From: Liolophura sinensis
Taxonomy: Eukaryota > Mollusca > Polyplacophora > Chitonida > Chitonidae
Length of the DNA stretch: 64,000 nucleotides
Direction: 5' to 3'
Assembly: GCF_032854445.1 (NCBI RefSeq)
Contig: NC_088303.1
Span: 36,713,501-36,777,500, forward strand
Positions 39,135 through 52,773 of the stretch are shown here, in pieces. The notes under the pieces are model-generated. The model was not told where the DNA came from. It saw nothing but the letters and a program-made list of their open reading frames with translations, and searched no databases. Each line of letters begins with the position of its first letter. Position 1 is the first letter of the stretch. The translations under genes and the position numbers were made by a program.

Positions 39135-40624
39135 CACTCAAACAAATATATAAACGCATGAAACAATTTTTTTATATTGTTTTCTCTCAGTATTAAATAG
39201 TGTGTTAAGTTGACAATTAGGGTAAGTATTCATTATCAATTGTGGCTTCAATTTCCACCAGATTTTTACATTGTGGGGTAATAATCCTGGTTCTATGGCC
39301 ACGTAAAAACAGAGCGCTTGGTAATCACAGTTCACAGCACTCAGAATCGAGTGTGTCTGAAGATTGGTATATCTCCTGCATATAGCCATCACCAAAGTTT
39401 TAATGGTGGCCTGTGGAATGCTGTCCTATTCTTGGTGGAGTGCCACACAAACACTCTGTCGACCACAGATCCAGAATGTCCCAAAGGTGTTCGATGGGGG
39501 ACATGATGGGGGAATACGGTGGCCAGCTGAGGACAAGAATGTCCTTGTCATCCAGGAACTCTCTGCAGATCCTGACGATGTGAGGATGAGCAAACTGTCA
39601 TGCTGGAATGTCACGCCATTGAGGCACACAAACGGCATGACAATTTGCCTCATCCGTCTCTGTACTGTTGCCCATTTAAGTTGCCATCAATAAATTGGAG
39701 AAGACTGCACTGTTCATGACATATGCCTGCCCACATCATAGACACTAGCACCACCATGTGCCACCCTCTGCAGGACACTGGCATCAGTACAACACACCAA
39801 CATGGTGCCATACATGGAGTCTGCGAACACCACAAACAGCTGAAACTGAGACTCTTCGTTGCTGAAGAGCACTGTGTGTCCTCCACTGTGCAAGTGTCCA
39901 GTGCACATGAACACTGACCCAGACCAGTGGGGTCTGACACCGGGCTAGTGTCCAGTGCACATGAACATTGACCCAGACCAGTCGGGTCTGACACTAGGCT
40001 GTCGTGAGGTCGAGACTGCAGTGTGGCCTATGGGCTCAGAGGCTGACTTTCCTCATGCGATTCGGACTATCTGGGCTGAAATTGTGCAACCCAACTGTTT
40101 CCTCAGCAGTTCATGCTGCTGGTCAGAGGTGATGGAACTGCATGTGACCATCCTGAGCGGGTGCTCGTCCACTATGTGGGCCGTAAATTTACAGTGCTCC
40201 CAGTCTCTTGGAAACATATTCTTAAGCCACTGATGGTGAACTGATTCACATTCAAGTGTGCTGCCACTGATGTTACTGACATTGCAGCATTGAGCATGCC
40301 AATATCTCACTCCCTCATGAGCTGGGGCATCTGTGGCATGTTGACAAGTGACAAAAGTTCACATTTTTGGATGCCCTTTGATTGTCCCACCACTAAGGAG
40401 TCTGTCAGGCTGACAAGACCATCACAAAGTCATCCTTCATGTCCCTCAACATGAATAACTCAACCTGTGAGTAAACTCACTGGGAGTGGTCATTTGCCAA
40501 TGGACCACTTGATTTGAGGAAAACAAATCTATCAGAATACAAATAAATCATTTTGTGGGCATGTTTCAGGAACGGTGATTTAACATAGCAATTTTGGTTT
40601 GTGCATTTATATTTTTGTTGAGTG
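39135..40624 (-). mobile_element. Tc1/mariner-type DNA transposon relic with terminal inverted repeats
   Basis: The ends at 39135-39166 and 40594-40624 are imperfect inverted repeats (CACTCAAACAAATATATAAA and CACTCAACAAAAATATAAAT from each edge), both flanked by the TA expected of this superfamily. The length, 1,490 bp, is typical. Broken minus-strand frames hold Tc1-like transposase pieces: an SNEESQFQLF-like part (about 39838-39875), an IDGNLNGQQYRD-like part (about 39655-39690), GVTFQHD, then LSWPPYSPIMSPIEHLWDIL (about 39470-39530), which is the region of the last catalytic acidic residue. Frameshifts and stops separate them, and a 54-base segment is duplicated (about 39895-40005). Inactive. 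Confidence 0.92.
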
Positions 40625-40692
40625 TAGATATATACAAAAAAAAAACAAAAAAACAACCTCAAAACACTTTATAGACTTCGTACACTGTAGAA

Positions 40693-40946
40693 GGGGCCTC
40701 CGTGGCTCAGTTGGTAGAGCGCTAACACAGTGTAATGACCCAGGTCTCTGACCAATGTGATTGTTGTGAGTTCAAGTCCAGCTCATGCTGGCTTCCTCTC
40801 CGGCCGTACGTGGGGGTACGTGGATGGTTGTGGGTTTCCCCCAGGCTCTGCTCGGTTTCCCCCCACCATAATGCTGGCCGCTGTCGTATAAGTGAAATAT
40901 TCTTGAGTATGGCGTAAAATACCAATCAAATAAATAAATAAGTAAA
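40693..40946 (+). mobile_element. SINE family A, near full length, with target duplication
   Basis: It has the complete tRNA-like head and an AAAT/AAGT tail. TACACTGTAGAA flanks it at 40681-40692 and 40947-40958. It inserted about 70 bp from the right end of the Tc1-like relic. Confidence 0.93.
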
Positions 40947-41604
40947 TACACTGTAGAAAGTCTATCAAACAGCTCACCTGTAAGATAATCTACATACCAA
41001 TGTCTGAAGTCGTGAAGTTGTGAAGTCGTGAAGTCAGGATGTCCTGAAGTTGTGAATTTGGTACTTCACGGTAATTAACAAGCACACTGAGCACTAGAGA
41101 TGGAACAACATACCTCACACCATGTAAACTTAAGGTAAATACACTGAGTACCTTGTGAGATACAACCCCTAACATTTACTTTAACATATTGATTCTAAAA
41201 CATAAAACACTAAATCATGAATTTTAAAATTTACAGTATTTAATATGCACGCAGTGAGTTAAGTGATGACACATCCACCTCATGTTACAGTGTTCTACAT
41301 GTGTGTAAACCCTGAGCTCAGTATGTGCAGTATACACTGAGGATGAGAGTATGACACAAGCTAAAAAAAACAAAGAAAGAGAAATAAAATGCAACTCAAT
41401 GGGTGCTGATTTAGACACATTTTTCTTTTAACCTAGAAGGACTGACATTAAAATACACTCTCTGTCTCTGTTAGTCTTAATTTGCTCCACTTTTTCTCTT
41501 GGTGATTTCAAGATACATCAACAATTTATCCAAGGCAGCAAAGTCCTGGTAAATGCATACAGTACAATCATGTACTTACTCAGTTTTTGCATTACTGAAG
41601 TGTT

Positions 41605-41742
41605 GTTATTGGTATATTACGCCATACTCAAGAATATTTGACATGTACATCATGCCGGCAGTATGGTGGGAGAAAAGCAGCCAGAGCCGGGGGGGGGGAG
41701 GGGGAAACCCTCAGGTTGCTGGTAGACCTTCACACGATGGGC
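41605..41742 (-). mobile_element. SINE family A, truncated and diverged
   Basis: The 3' part of the family is on the minus strand (seen on plus as TACGCCATACTCAAGAATAT), with a G-run expanded to 9 inside. Confidence 0.7.
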
Positions 41743-44700
41743 AAAAATTATAACAGATCACGCTGAAATTTCATGTACATCACCTGTAGATTTTTTGTTA
41801 ATTTCCATTGTTCTTCATTAAAGCTTTACTTAAATAACTATATACATGTACATTAAATAAAAACTCTTGAACCATTATACAGAGAAGTCTTTGACAAGAA
41901 ACCAAATGACAAACACATGCGTGTACTATGTATTACCTGATATAAATCCATATTGCATACTGTCTCATATAAACACACGTTGTATATTGTTTTTAATCAC
42001 AGGTATTCTGCGTTCACAATTAATGCTTTGCCCTTCAGACATGCCAGAGGATTTTGTCAGCAGATAATGCCACATGTTAGTGTGTAGGCTGTTTCCATGA
42101 ACTTGCCAATAGCAAAACCAGCTGTCACCCATCTCACATCAACCAATGCATTAAGATGTCGTCCAGCCATCATTAATACCAATTTCTACCTACACAGTGA
42201 TTTATCACACCCAAGTTGGAAGACACAGGGCCTTTACTATCAGATAATGACCAATAAAACTCCCAGGCATCCTTGACTTCTTCTAAGTGCTGGTCATGGG
42301 CAGGATTAGGGATCCAGTGTCCATCTACTCCATATACATGTGATGTACTTCTTCATCCTGTCCATCATCCATCTATGCAATGCATGTCCACCGGATGGAT
42401 CACCAGACAGCAGTGTCCCATATCTCAATGTGTACATGTTTATGTACATCTCTACATGCAATGTCACGGTCATGGCAGATATCCAGAAACCCGGGAACAG
42501 GTAGAGGTTTGACAATTTTACAGACAATCATACGTGTACATTTCTTTACTTCGTACATGTATGTTGATTCAGAACTTTATTAAGATGCACATAAAACAAT
42601 CAGGAAAATCAGTACATATTACATTATACATGCATGTGCATATTATAGGTGTCAATATCTAGAGAGCACCCTAGTATAAATATAAGTACATTTACTATAT
42701 GCATGTGTCAAAGTTTCAAGAAAGTTTAACAAATACCACTGTGTACTTCATTGGGTATTTCATGGGATAACTGTACCTTAATCCTTATTGTTTTTGTAGT
42801 TAAATCTGGCAAATTTATAAAGGTGATTGGGGGACTACATGTACTTAGGTGTACCCCTCTGACTCAAAGTCTCTGCAAGACCCATTTACATAAACAAGTA
42901 ACTTCATGTATGTGTAAACTCAGCTACAACGCCAGTAGAATTATATATTAGTATTCAAGCAATGTTTTTCTGACATCCCAGCCGGCAAAATTAAAGCCTT
43001 AATTTCTCTGTCTACCAGTGAGTGCCAAATCCCAAAAATTAGACACGTACAAAGCACAAGAAACAAAATGGTTATTCGCTAATGAAATAATTTTACATAA
43101 TTACAGGTAATATCAGAACTGCTGTAAGAAATGGTAGCTGCTTAGGTTAGTTTATTCCCTAAACTGTCAAATGTCTATAAGTATTTACATGTGCAATCAT
43201 AGAGCGTGAATGACACATGCAGGGGTTTACAGGTACAATTTACATTTACTATAGACATGCCACAACTTATCCACAACACATCTCCAGGGTATCTCTCCAG
43301 AATCAAATTTCATGTACATGCATGTGTGGTACAATTCACACTAAAATCTGAATTTTTTGAGGCAAAAACAGTGTAAGTGTCATTAAATGTTACTTTTGGT
43401 GCTGAAACTCACATTTATTTGCAGTATGATGTCACCCCACAGTACCTTTTAAAGAAAGCCCAGAACACCTTTATAACATCTATAGAACTATCAAAATCAG
43501 GCAAAATATGCAACTTAATCATGGATGAAATTTTCTATCATTTACCATATTATAAAATACTAAGTCTACTTCCCTATGAGCACATACATTCACTGTCATG
43601 AACTGCACCTGCCCCTCTTACCCCCCCCCCCTTCCCCATTACCATGACAAAGTCCACGGCACAGGTATATTACTGTTAGTCAGGTCAGGTGGTAGTCAGG
43701 GGACCACCAGCAAACATTACAAGCTGCTGAGCCAACCAATGCCTGCTGCTGCCAGACAAACATGTTTAGATCACTTTGGATCACTTTACAGAGCTGATCA
43801 GAACACAGCCACTGAATCATTCACTTCAAATAGCCTGGCCAGCAACAAAGGCTAAAAAGTCTTTGACGTGGCAGCGCCAATCTTTGGTCATTCAAATAAT
43901 TACATGTATGATGGTCCTGGAGAGAGGGGAGGGAACACAGCAATCAATTCGCTCTGTCACAGTGAAGACATAGCCCATTGGTTTTTCAAGAGAAGTTTGC
44001 AAAGCGAGTCTAATTCTGTCTGTTCTCCATCAATCAACAGCGTCAGAAGTGAAGGCTAGAGGCTGCTCTATATACACCTTTAATGCAGGCCTGTCATTGT
44101 GGGGCTAGAGGAGGACTGCTGGATCTGACAGCTCACACAATGCTCCTAGGCTTTATTCCAAGCAAATCCTCCCCGGCACTTTTTGATTTGGTTAAATTAA
44201 CATGAAAGTTGGAAGTAGCTTGAGCCCATCAAGCCGGCCGGCCGGGCCATCAGAGGCAGTCTGTGGTGGTGGGTTTGACTGTTGAGTCTGGCAACGCTGG
44301 AGCCATGTCATCTAAAGTTAACTGAAACCCAACACACTTGTCACTCATTACATGCAATTCCAGCATCCTCCCCAAGCCCAATAGCTTAACTCTCACATCC
44401 TCTTAATCCCTGTTCAATTCTGGAGACGACCGCTGCTGCAGCACTGCCAGTCAATCAACTGCCATGTTAGAACCTCAACCTTCAAAGACCTGTCCACTCC
44501 CTAAGAATTTCATCCAGACAAGTTTTAATTTTCTACTCCAGCCTGATGGCCGTCATTTTCCAGCTGCCTACCAAGGGCCTCGGCCAAGTTTTCTGTCACA
44601 CAGGGCTAAGCCGCTAAGACTGCTGGCTTACTGATTCAATAATGGAGCCTTAAGGAAACAATATTCCTTGGGTTTGAAGGGAGAACACTGTGAGGCCAGT

Positions 44701-45130
44701 GGATTTTATTAAAGGTGTGCAGGTACAAGACACTCAACAATCAGGCATCAAAAGTGACATGGCAACACAACTCTAGTTAAAATTTACTACTCCAATTACC
44801 CAAAGATAAAACTTACAGCACTACTAAACTAGCATGTTTAGAAAATGTTTTTCATGTAATGGATAAATGTATAATGCCACACTCGAGTTTTCACTTCAAT
44901 AATGACTCCTTTTTATGGAGCAGACAGGGATACCTGGCATAAACCATCAGTCTCTGGCAAGCTACCGATAAACTTTCCCACAAGTGATACAGATATGTAC
45001 ACCTTATTGATAAGTGACAAGTGATACCACATGTGATTAGGGAACTAGTCAACTGTACATTGTCACCATAAACACTGACAGTTGCAGACTCCACAAACTC
45101 CCTGTTCAAGAGCAGAACTGAACCCAAACC
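41743..45130. other. Intron DNA with a repeat-free island
   Basis: About 43900-44750 is GC-richer and repeat-free, with ATCAATCA at 44029-44036, AGTCAATCAACTG near 44450 and a GCCGGCCGGC palindrome near 44234. The rest is AT-rich. Confidence 0.5.
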
Positions 45131-45578
45131 AATGACCAGATGTAATAGATGATGACCAGATGCAATAGATGATGACCAGTTGCAATACATGATGACCAAA
45201 GGCAATAGATGATGACCAGATGCAACAGATGATGACCAGATGCAATAGATGATGACCAAAGGCAATAGATGATGACCAGCTGCAATACATGACGACCAAA
45301 GGCAATAGATGATGACAAGCTGCAACAGATGATGACCAGATGCAATACATGACAACCAAAGGCGATAGTTGATGACCAGATGCAATACATGATGACCAGA
45401 TGCAACAGATGATGACCAGATGCAACAGATGATGACCAGCCCCAATAAATGATGACCGGCCCCAATAAATAATGACCAGATTCAATAAATGATGACCAGA
45501 TTCAATACATGATGACCAGCCCCAATAAATGATGACCAGCCCAAATAAATGATGACCAGCCCCAATAAATGATGACCA
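45131..45578 (+). repeat. Minisatellite, 20 bp unit
   Basis: About 22 copies of GATGACCAGATGCAATAGAT; the last six use CCCCAATAAAT instead. A minus-strand frame of 184 codons over the array is a by-product of the repeat. Confidence 0.93.
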
Positions 45579-48075
45579 TTCAGAGAAAAATGGATTTCAA
45601 GATGCAAATGTTCACAACCTGTTCCTATATAAAATATCATACAAGCTGATCGATATCATCTGGCCCAGCATACAGTGTACACTGTAAACAGGTGCAGTTA
45701 TTTAACTGTTACTTACATGCATGATTAGTCAGATAGACGGATTCTTAATCCCAGGTGTAACCAAATCCCCCACCAGCCAGATACAGCAACTAACACACTC
45801 CTTACGCCGCATCAGTGAGCTTGGGGTTTCAGATCTGGTTTGTTTTTGATGCTTTATTTAGAAAACATTACACAGAATATTGATGTTACAGGTGCATAAC
45901 TTACGAAGCCGTAAAAGTGATATGATGAAAATTTTATGAGATAAAAAGAAATTCTTATGAAGAAAAATCTTTTTTTTTTTAACCTCTGATTTTGAAAGTC
46001 AGGGCCCCGATTTAATTGGCCCATCACAGGTCGTTTGCCATCAAACAGTCAATATGGCAGCCACAGATGAGCATCTCTCCCTGATAACTATATATTTTGA
46101 CTAGGGTCTTACTATGAGATAAATAACTTGTATTTTAAATCAATAACAATGATTACAATGGGCTTGATCGCCTAAACAGGTCAATTCCAATCTGTTTAAA
46201 AACACATATTCTCAGCTGCCGCGCTGCAGGGCTTGTAGACTTCATGTACATGTACGACTCTGCTCGATGGGTTATACACGGGCAATGCATTTCCCTATAT
46301 CAACGAGGCAGCTTATTAATACACAGATTTCAAAGAGACATATGTATGAGCTTCATAAGAAATACAAAATACAGCCTGCAACCTGAGTTCTTTCAATCTC
46401 ATCTGCAACAGTTTTATGTGAGACACTAGTGGAATACATGTACTTGATCCAGCCAGGGTGGAACTAACTCAAGCTAACTTTATGTCACATACATGTCTGA
46501 TGATGGCTGTGATAAGTTTTAATCTTATCGTTTTATTAGGTTAAATGCTTACTTTATTAATAATAATCCCAGACTGTTGGAGGTTATACTATAAATCGCG
46601 TTCCTAGTTTTGGGACTTAGAAAGTATAATTTGCAATTGACAAAAGTTAATCTGCAAGAGCACAATAGCATTGTCGATCAGGCAGCAGTGCCCTATTAAG
46701 GGCCCTGCCTTTTACAATCGAGGCCCCAACTTCAAACTTAAAAAAGTTTTTCTCTTCCAAAAATGTTTTTTTCATCGTGTAATAAGTTTTTTTCTCTTTC
46801 AATTTCTTTTCTTTTTCGCCATGTCACTTTTAACGCTTCACAAAGACTGCTTCAATACTATCTGCCAAAATTTACCCTTTGGAGCATACTGTAAAAGTTA
46901 AAGACAGCATGCCTGTGATAAATTTCTCTATCAGAAGTGACCATTCCATGAAAATCTATACTGAAAAATATTCCACTGGTGAGAACAACCTTCATTCTGA
47001 GTGTTTCACCTCAATAAAACGTGAAGTCCGCTTAAATGGTCACCACTGCTGAAGATTGAGCAAGCTTTCTATAGTGTAATATGTACAAAACACATTTTTA
47101 CAAACTTGATGCACAAAACTATATAAATGTATAATATACACTCATGATTCTCTGGAGTATTTGAATGTAATACACATGTACAAGACTAGTGGTTGTGCAT
47201 TAAAGAAAGTGAAAAAAACAAGAAAAACGGTAGATAAGAGATGATTAAAATTATCAAATGGAGTTTGACATCAGGCTGTCATTATTGATAGCCCAGAGTG
47301 TTTGATTAACTGCCCAGTGTAAAGCTTGTGATGTGCAACTGTTCAACATTTCTTTAGTATCTCTGATCTGAAGTTAAAAAAAAACTTCGTTGTAAATACC
47401 TAATTACTCCTCATACGAATGGAAAAAAGTATCACATAAAATTTCAAGGATACATACAATATACATACGTCCTTTGTAAACAGTTGCTATATACAACATT
47501 CAGACATGGGTAAGAGGATACATGTAATGGGCTAGAAGCATGACATAATCAGTCTGGCAATAATGGTTGACTACAGACTGGAGTGAGTAGGCTCGACAGA
47601 TCTCCTTCAATATTTCTTATTTTTTTTTTTTTTTTGACAAACAGTCACTTTACTCAGAAAGTTATGACTCAAAGGAAACATTTTTGTTGCCGCTTTCACC
47701 AAGTTAAAGCAGAATTCTGCTTGGAAGTTCTCCTTTGAAAGAAAAGAAACACAAAATGAGGTCATGATCAGTAGACAAACATTAGACCGCTGAAACACTG
47801 AACACTGCATCCTTTCACTTTTTACTCCTTTTCATATACATGTACTTGTCACTGTGGTACATTGGTTACTTGTAACAAATTATGCCCCTCAAAAAAATTA
47901 ACATCACATTGTCCATAGACAAGAAACTACATGGGGAAGCCATTTTACCACCAGACAAACATGCATGTGCACCTCCAACATTTACCTTTATATTATGCAT
48001 AAACAAGTCAGCACAGATATCCAATTTTACACGTTTCATTAGGTCAACACTTTTTAAGTTCAAATCCTGCACAAA

Positions 48076-48155
48076 TAATATACTGCATGGAGAAACTAAT
48101 ACCATTAGGCCAACAAGTGCCCCACAAAATATTTAACTTCAAACTGCACATAAAC
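48076..48155 (+). repeat. Direct repeat, copy 1 (copy 2 at 48951-49030)
   Basis: TAATACCATTAGGCCAACAA and TTTAACTTCAAACTGC recur in the same order about 870 bp downstream with modest divergence. Confidence 0.7.
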
Positions 48156-48350
48156 CAAATACTTCATGCATAACAGGCATGAGGATTTCATGGAAACGAT
48201 CATTCCCAGGTTAAAAATTCACAGAACCGAAAGAGTTGAGAGTTAATTGTCTCAAGACTTGAGTTGTGAGCCTTCAAATTGTGGCTAAGGTGCCACTAGG
48301 CGCTTGTACTTTGTTGCTACGAGTGGCCTTATGAAAATGGACCTTATTCA

Positions 48351-48374
48351 CCCTCTCTCTCTCTCTCTCTCTCT
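48351..48374 (+). repeat. CT microsatellite
   Basis: About 12 CT dinucleotides ending in CTACAG. Confidence 0.95.
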
Positions 48375-48950
48375 ACAGCAAGCCAGCAATGCTATTTGCC
48401 ACAATGAACAGGACGTAGCATAGCCGATTTATTATATGTAAGACAGAAAGCCAAGGCAGTTGTGATTCTTATGAAATTCGAATTCAATTCTGAGATTTGT
48501 TTGATTGCAAGGCTGTTATGGAAGTTCTGTTTAACTCATGCTGCATTGTACTCTTTGGGTAGTGGAAATAACTCAAACTGACAAAGTTTAGAGTACCCAA
48601 TTCTCTCCCCTTTTTTTTCCCGTAGTTTGCAGTCAGAAACCTCAATCATTCACTCACAGTTCATACAGTTTAAACAAAAAGTTTGAGGGATTATGGTAAT
48701 TTTTACTTTACAAAGTAAAAAAATGCAAGAAGCACTAAACATCAAAATTTATTTGATGAAATGCCATTAATACTGAAATTGGTTCCCACAGTAGAAATTG
48801 TTGGGAACCAAAAAAACTTTTTCCCCCATTTTTCTCAGATCAAAAGTACACGGGGCAAAGTAAGTGTTCCCCAGCAATTCTGAAATCCTCATGCCTGGGA
48901 TAACCCATTAAACCACTAGGCCAACAAGTCCACCACTTCTTTAACTAGAG

Positions 48951-49030
48951 ACTGCATGGACAACAAATGATACCATTAGGCCTACACATTAGTACCCCAC
49001 AAAAGATTTAAGTTCAAACTGCGCAAAAAA
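48951..49030 (+). repeat. Direct repeat, copy 2 (copy 1 at 48076-48155)
   Basis: Matches copy 1: TGATACCATTAGGCCTACAC, CCCCACAAAAGATTTAAGTT and CAAACTGCGCA. Confidence 0.7.
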
Positions 49031-50329
49031 AAACCCCAAAAAACCAACAACAAACAAGTGATAAATTTAATATATTCCGTGATGACCAAATAAGATAACA
49101 AAATTAATCGAGAAAATTTGTCGTTTACCAAAGCATAGCCGGGCAGAACTTTGAGAAAGAACGAAAACTTCTCCTATATTTGTTCAAAATAGAATGTCAG
49201 ACCTCAGTTACTTGACCATATTTGGAGGAAACTATATGTATTTTTTCTGTTGCTCAACATTACGTCTATTAAGAAATGGGGGTCCACAGAAAATCAGTGA
49301 TATGTGAGTGGGGGCATCATCACACCTGATGCTCATTTGCAATGATAAGTGGGAGAAGAAAAGTCAGACAGCCTATAAAAGAACACACATAGCCATATAC
49401 GGTACATGTAGTATGAAGCACTGTAATGGAAATGTTCAAATTATCTACACTAAATTTATGTTCATGAGTATTTAAGTGTTTAACACCTTTGTCGTGGGGT
49501 TTGTTCTTTAACCAGATATCGCTGAACCTTGTGTTGTATCAGGTCAAATTTGGAGAATGTGCAAGCATTCAATGGATTCCATTAGTTATGAAACGAGGTT
49601 CTGTGGTATCGGGTTACACAACAAACACCAAGACGAAGGTGTTTAAGTCTATTCTACCCCAAAATATTACAAAATTCATGCTGAAATTCTGTTTCCCTCC
49701 CCCTGCAGAGATCATGCATTTTAGACCAATCAACGGCAAGCTTATTCCACTGCAGTTGACCTAGATATTTCAAAGCTACGTATGTATGACGTCGTGTCTT
49801 ATTGTCGCGTGATGTAGGAATGTAAAAGTTTACTGTACATGTATTATGATGTCACACCGCTGAGCTCAGGTTGGAACGTCACGAAACAAATGTTTCTTTG
49901 CCCACATAATGGTGATAAACTTTGCAAAATAACACTTTTATCACTGAAGGAAATTCTGAAAGTTCACCTTTATATAAATCATAAAAGAAAATCTACCATG
50001 TAAACAAACTCAAGTTATAATATTTATAGACATAAATAGCATGAAATGATAAGTACCGGCCAGTATGTTGTGTGACACACTCTATGTTGTTCGAAGTGTC
50101 ATCTCTATTTAATATGTATATTTGCACAAACTCGTAACTAACAGGGGAGTCACCTAATCTCAACCACCAACATCTATTAATGTAGCATATTTTTTTATTC
50201 ATTTAGCTAGGTACATGTACATGTTAAAACTCCCCTACGGCCAAATAATTTGCAGGGGCACAATGTATGATAGCTGACCCAGCGAAAGCATACGTACAAG
50301 TACATGTAGATAAGCAAACCTACATGTAG

Positions 50330-50440
50330 ATGTCAGCTTTCTCTTCGGCTGTACTTGGGAAGGATGGCAGCAACCTGTGGAAGGTCGTGAGTTTCCCACA
50401 CGCTCTGCCCGGTTTAGTCCCACCAATCAATAAATGTATT
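50330..50440 (+). mobile_element. SINE family A fragment (central body)
   Basis: It matches the body from CTTTCTCTTCGGCTGTAC to a CCCGGTTTAGTCCCACCA-like word; both ends are missing. Confidence 0.65.
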
Positions 50441-50892
50441 TGTATATGCACATGTAATCATGAGTACAACAGCCTATCAATTGTTTCCCTACATGTGAAG
50501 TTCACAATTTCATCTTACTTTTTACCCTATAGTGAATTATTGACAGCTGTTACAGAAGGTATTCCGACAGCTTTGAGAAGTCTATCAAGAACATTAGATA
50601 CATGTCTTACTAGCAATATGAACCTCTGTTCAACCAAGTGTATGTGAACTACATATAAACGGTCATGATATTAAATATTTCAAAATATCAGATGACCTTT
50701 TTTTTTCCATCAGAACTAAGACCAATAATAAACATGTACTGGTAACCGGTTGATTACAATGGCTAAGATTTGTTTCCGTGTTTATTTGTGGTTTATCATC
50801 CCTTTCATCACTGGCAGAACCAAATTAATGTGATAACATATTTGTCAAGCATGCCAAACCTATTAATGCTTGCATGCAAACATTCTTTACTT

Positions 50893-51020
50893 TATGGATT
50901 GCCGTCATACTCAGGAATATTTCACTTATACCATGATGGTCAGCTTTATGGTTTCATGAAACTGGAATGGGCGTAAACCACAGACCTTTGGCAAGTCACT
51001 GACAAGCCTACCCGAGCATG
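50893..51020 (-). mobile_element. Old SINE-like relic
   Basis: CCGTCATACTCAGGAATATT and a following TATACCATGATGGTCAGC-like stretch resemble the family A 3' body in minus orientation, heavily diverged. Confidence 0.45.
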
Positions 51021-52464
51021 ACATAGGAATATCACGCTATCTTGGTGAAGACAAGTTGCCTCCCACCTCAGGGGGCACAACAAATGGTAACATAAGCTTC
51101 AATGAATACTTGTCACCAACTATAAATGCCACACAAACAGTGGGAAATCAACAAATTTGCCAGGCTTTATATGTGGGCAGGTTTCCAATATGGACACATT
51201 ACATGCACTTTGAATACATGCAGTGTTGTTACATTAAAAAGCCATGTCGGAGACATAAGACAGAGTTTGCCAGTCTTTTCAGTTTTGAAATTCGTTTGCT
51301 ACACACGGACATATCCACTGCTGATCAAATTTGTGTATGGGTGATAATATCATCAATCAGGACAATTATCAGATGAATAAAACTTCTCATTCGGCCACCT
51401 ACATATACATGTACATATAACTTAACACAAAATAGTCTGCGAACAACACCCTATAAAAGTCCCTCTCGGCCAGCAGAAAGGTAACACAAAACGTGTAACA
51501 GGTGGTCTAAAGTTGTTACTCCTCAGCTTGTAAACTCATACCAAAAATACATTTTACGTCCACGCTATAACATTAAAACCAAATAACCAACTTGTAGCTA
51601 AACATGTTGCCAAAATAAACACCTAATTATGATGTATTTATGTTGTCAGATAAAAGAATCCCACAATTGTAAATGTCCCGCTGAACCTCAGCTAAATCAG
51701 AACAATGAACAAATGATCAGAAGTTATTACATGTATATATGCAAAATGTGTAATGCGTTTTTCTCAACTCAAAACCAAGATAAACATAATAAACAAAAAA
51801 TACCACAAGATATTATTATTGTATATAATAGGGGCTTCATTGACTATTTAGCCCTTTATCTTGCAGCAGCCGATCTGCCACTGGTTAAAGCCTGGATTTA
51901 TCCATAAACCTGATAATCATCGTAGAAGTCAAATGTTCCTGAGTACAATATGAAATACAAGTAAAATAAATAATACAATTCAACAATTAGGTCTGTAAAA
52001 GGTCAGACTGAAAAGTACATGGAGTTTGTCTCTCAGCCTCATTTAAGCACCCACACTCTACAACTCAAATGATCTAGACTTCAGTTTCAATAAAGTCTAT
52101 CAATCTTGCGAATTAAAAAAAAGTACTAAAATACTATGTATATATCTCATAACCTTTGATACGTGTACACATGTACATTGTTTGATGTAATCTTGCCAGT
52201 GGCTAAGCTTCCTTTTTGCAAGACAGATTACACCTATTTACATGTACATGCCCATAACCACTTTTTGCACTTGACCTCAAAGTTTCCGGGTCAATACACA
52301 TTTAGAAGAATGATGTACATGTATATACTGTATATATTGACATAATTGAATAGTCATCTCCATAACTACGCATAGTTTTTTTTTTTTTTGTCATTATGTC
52401 TTTTTTCTCCAGGTGAAAACCAGTTGTATAAAAGACCAGTTATATAACAAATATATTGTTATAG
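51021..52464. other. AT-rich intron DNA
   Basis: A 92-codon plus-strand frame (51629-51907) holds CKMCNAFFSTQNQDKH, which looks like half a zinc finger but has C-x11-H spacing and no partner; probably chance. Confidence 0.5.
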
Positions 52465-52476
52465 AAATAATTTCAC

Positions 52477-52652
52477 CCAGTCCAGCTCATGCTGGCTTCC
52501 TCTCCGGCCGTACGTGGGAAGGTCTGTCAGTAACCTGCGGATGGTCATGGGTTTCCCCCGGGCTCTGCCTCCTACCATAATGCTGGCTGCCATCGTGTAA
52601 GTGAAATATTCTTGAGTATGGCATAAAACACCAATCAAATAAATAAATAAAT
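52477..52652 (+). mobile_element. SINE family A, 5'-truncated, with target duplication
   Basis: It begins just after the B-box (CCAGTCCAGCTCATGCTGG) and ends in (AAAT)n. AAATAATTTCAC flanks it at 52465-52476 and 52653-52664. Confidence 0.92.
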
Positions 52653-52773
52653 AAATAATTTCACACATATACTCCAAATACAATGAACATCAAAAACCTA
52701 TATTTCATCCAAAAAGATTTTACATCATATTATAAATAACAGAATATACCATGTGACTATATACACATGGATG

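Larger units (their letters stand above)
45579..50329. other. AT-rich intron DNA
   Basis: Besides the CT microsatellite and the 48 kb direct repeat pair I recognise nothing. A 91-codon frame at 49489-49764 has no family features I know. Confidence 0.55.

Noticed and set aside
44891-45485. A 184-codon minus-strand frame with SGHHLLHLVII-like repeats
   Set aside because: It is produced by the 20 bp minisatellite, is open in all three minus-strand frames, and has no protein-like composition.
48351-48400. CT-run followed by CTACAG as a splice acceptor
   Set aside because: It is a microsatellite on the strand opposite to tsh, with no coding frame after it.
49489-49764. A 91-codon plus-strand frame
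   Set aside because: No domain or repeat recognised; length is within chance for AT-rich DNA of this size.
51629-51907. A possible zinc-finger peptide (CKMCNAFFSTQNQDKH)
   Set aside because: The spacing is C-x2-C-x11-H without a clear second His, and there is no second finger or splice context.
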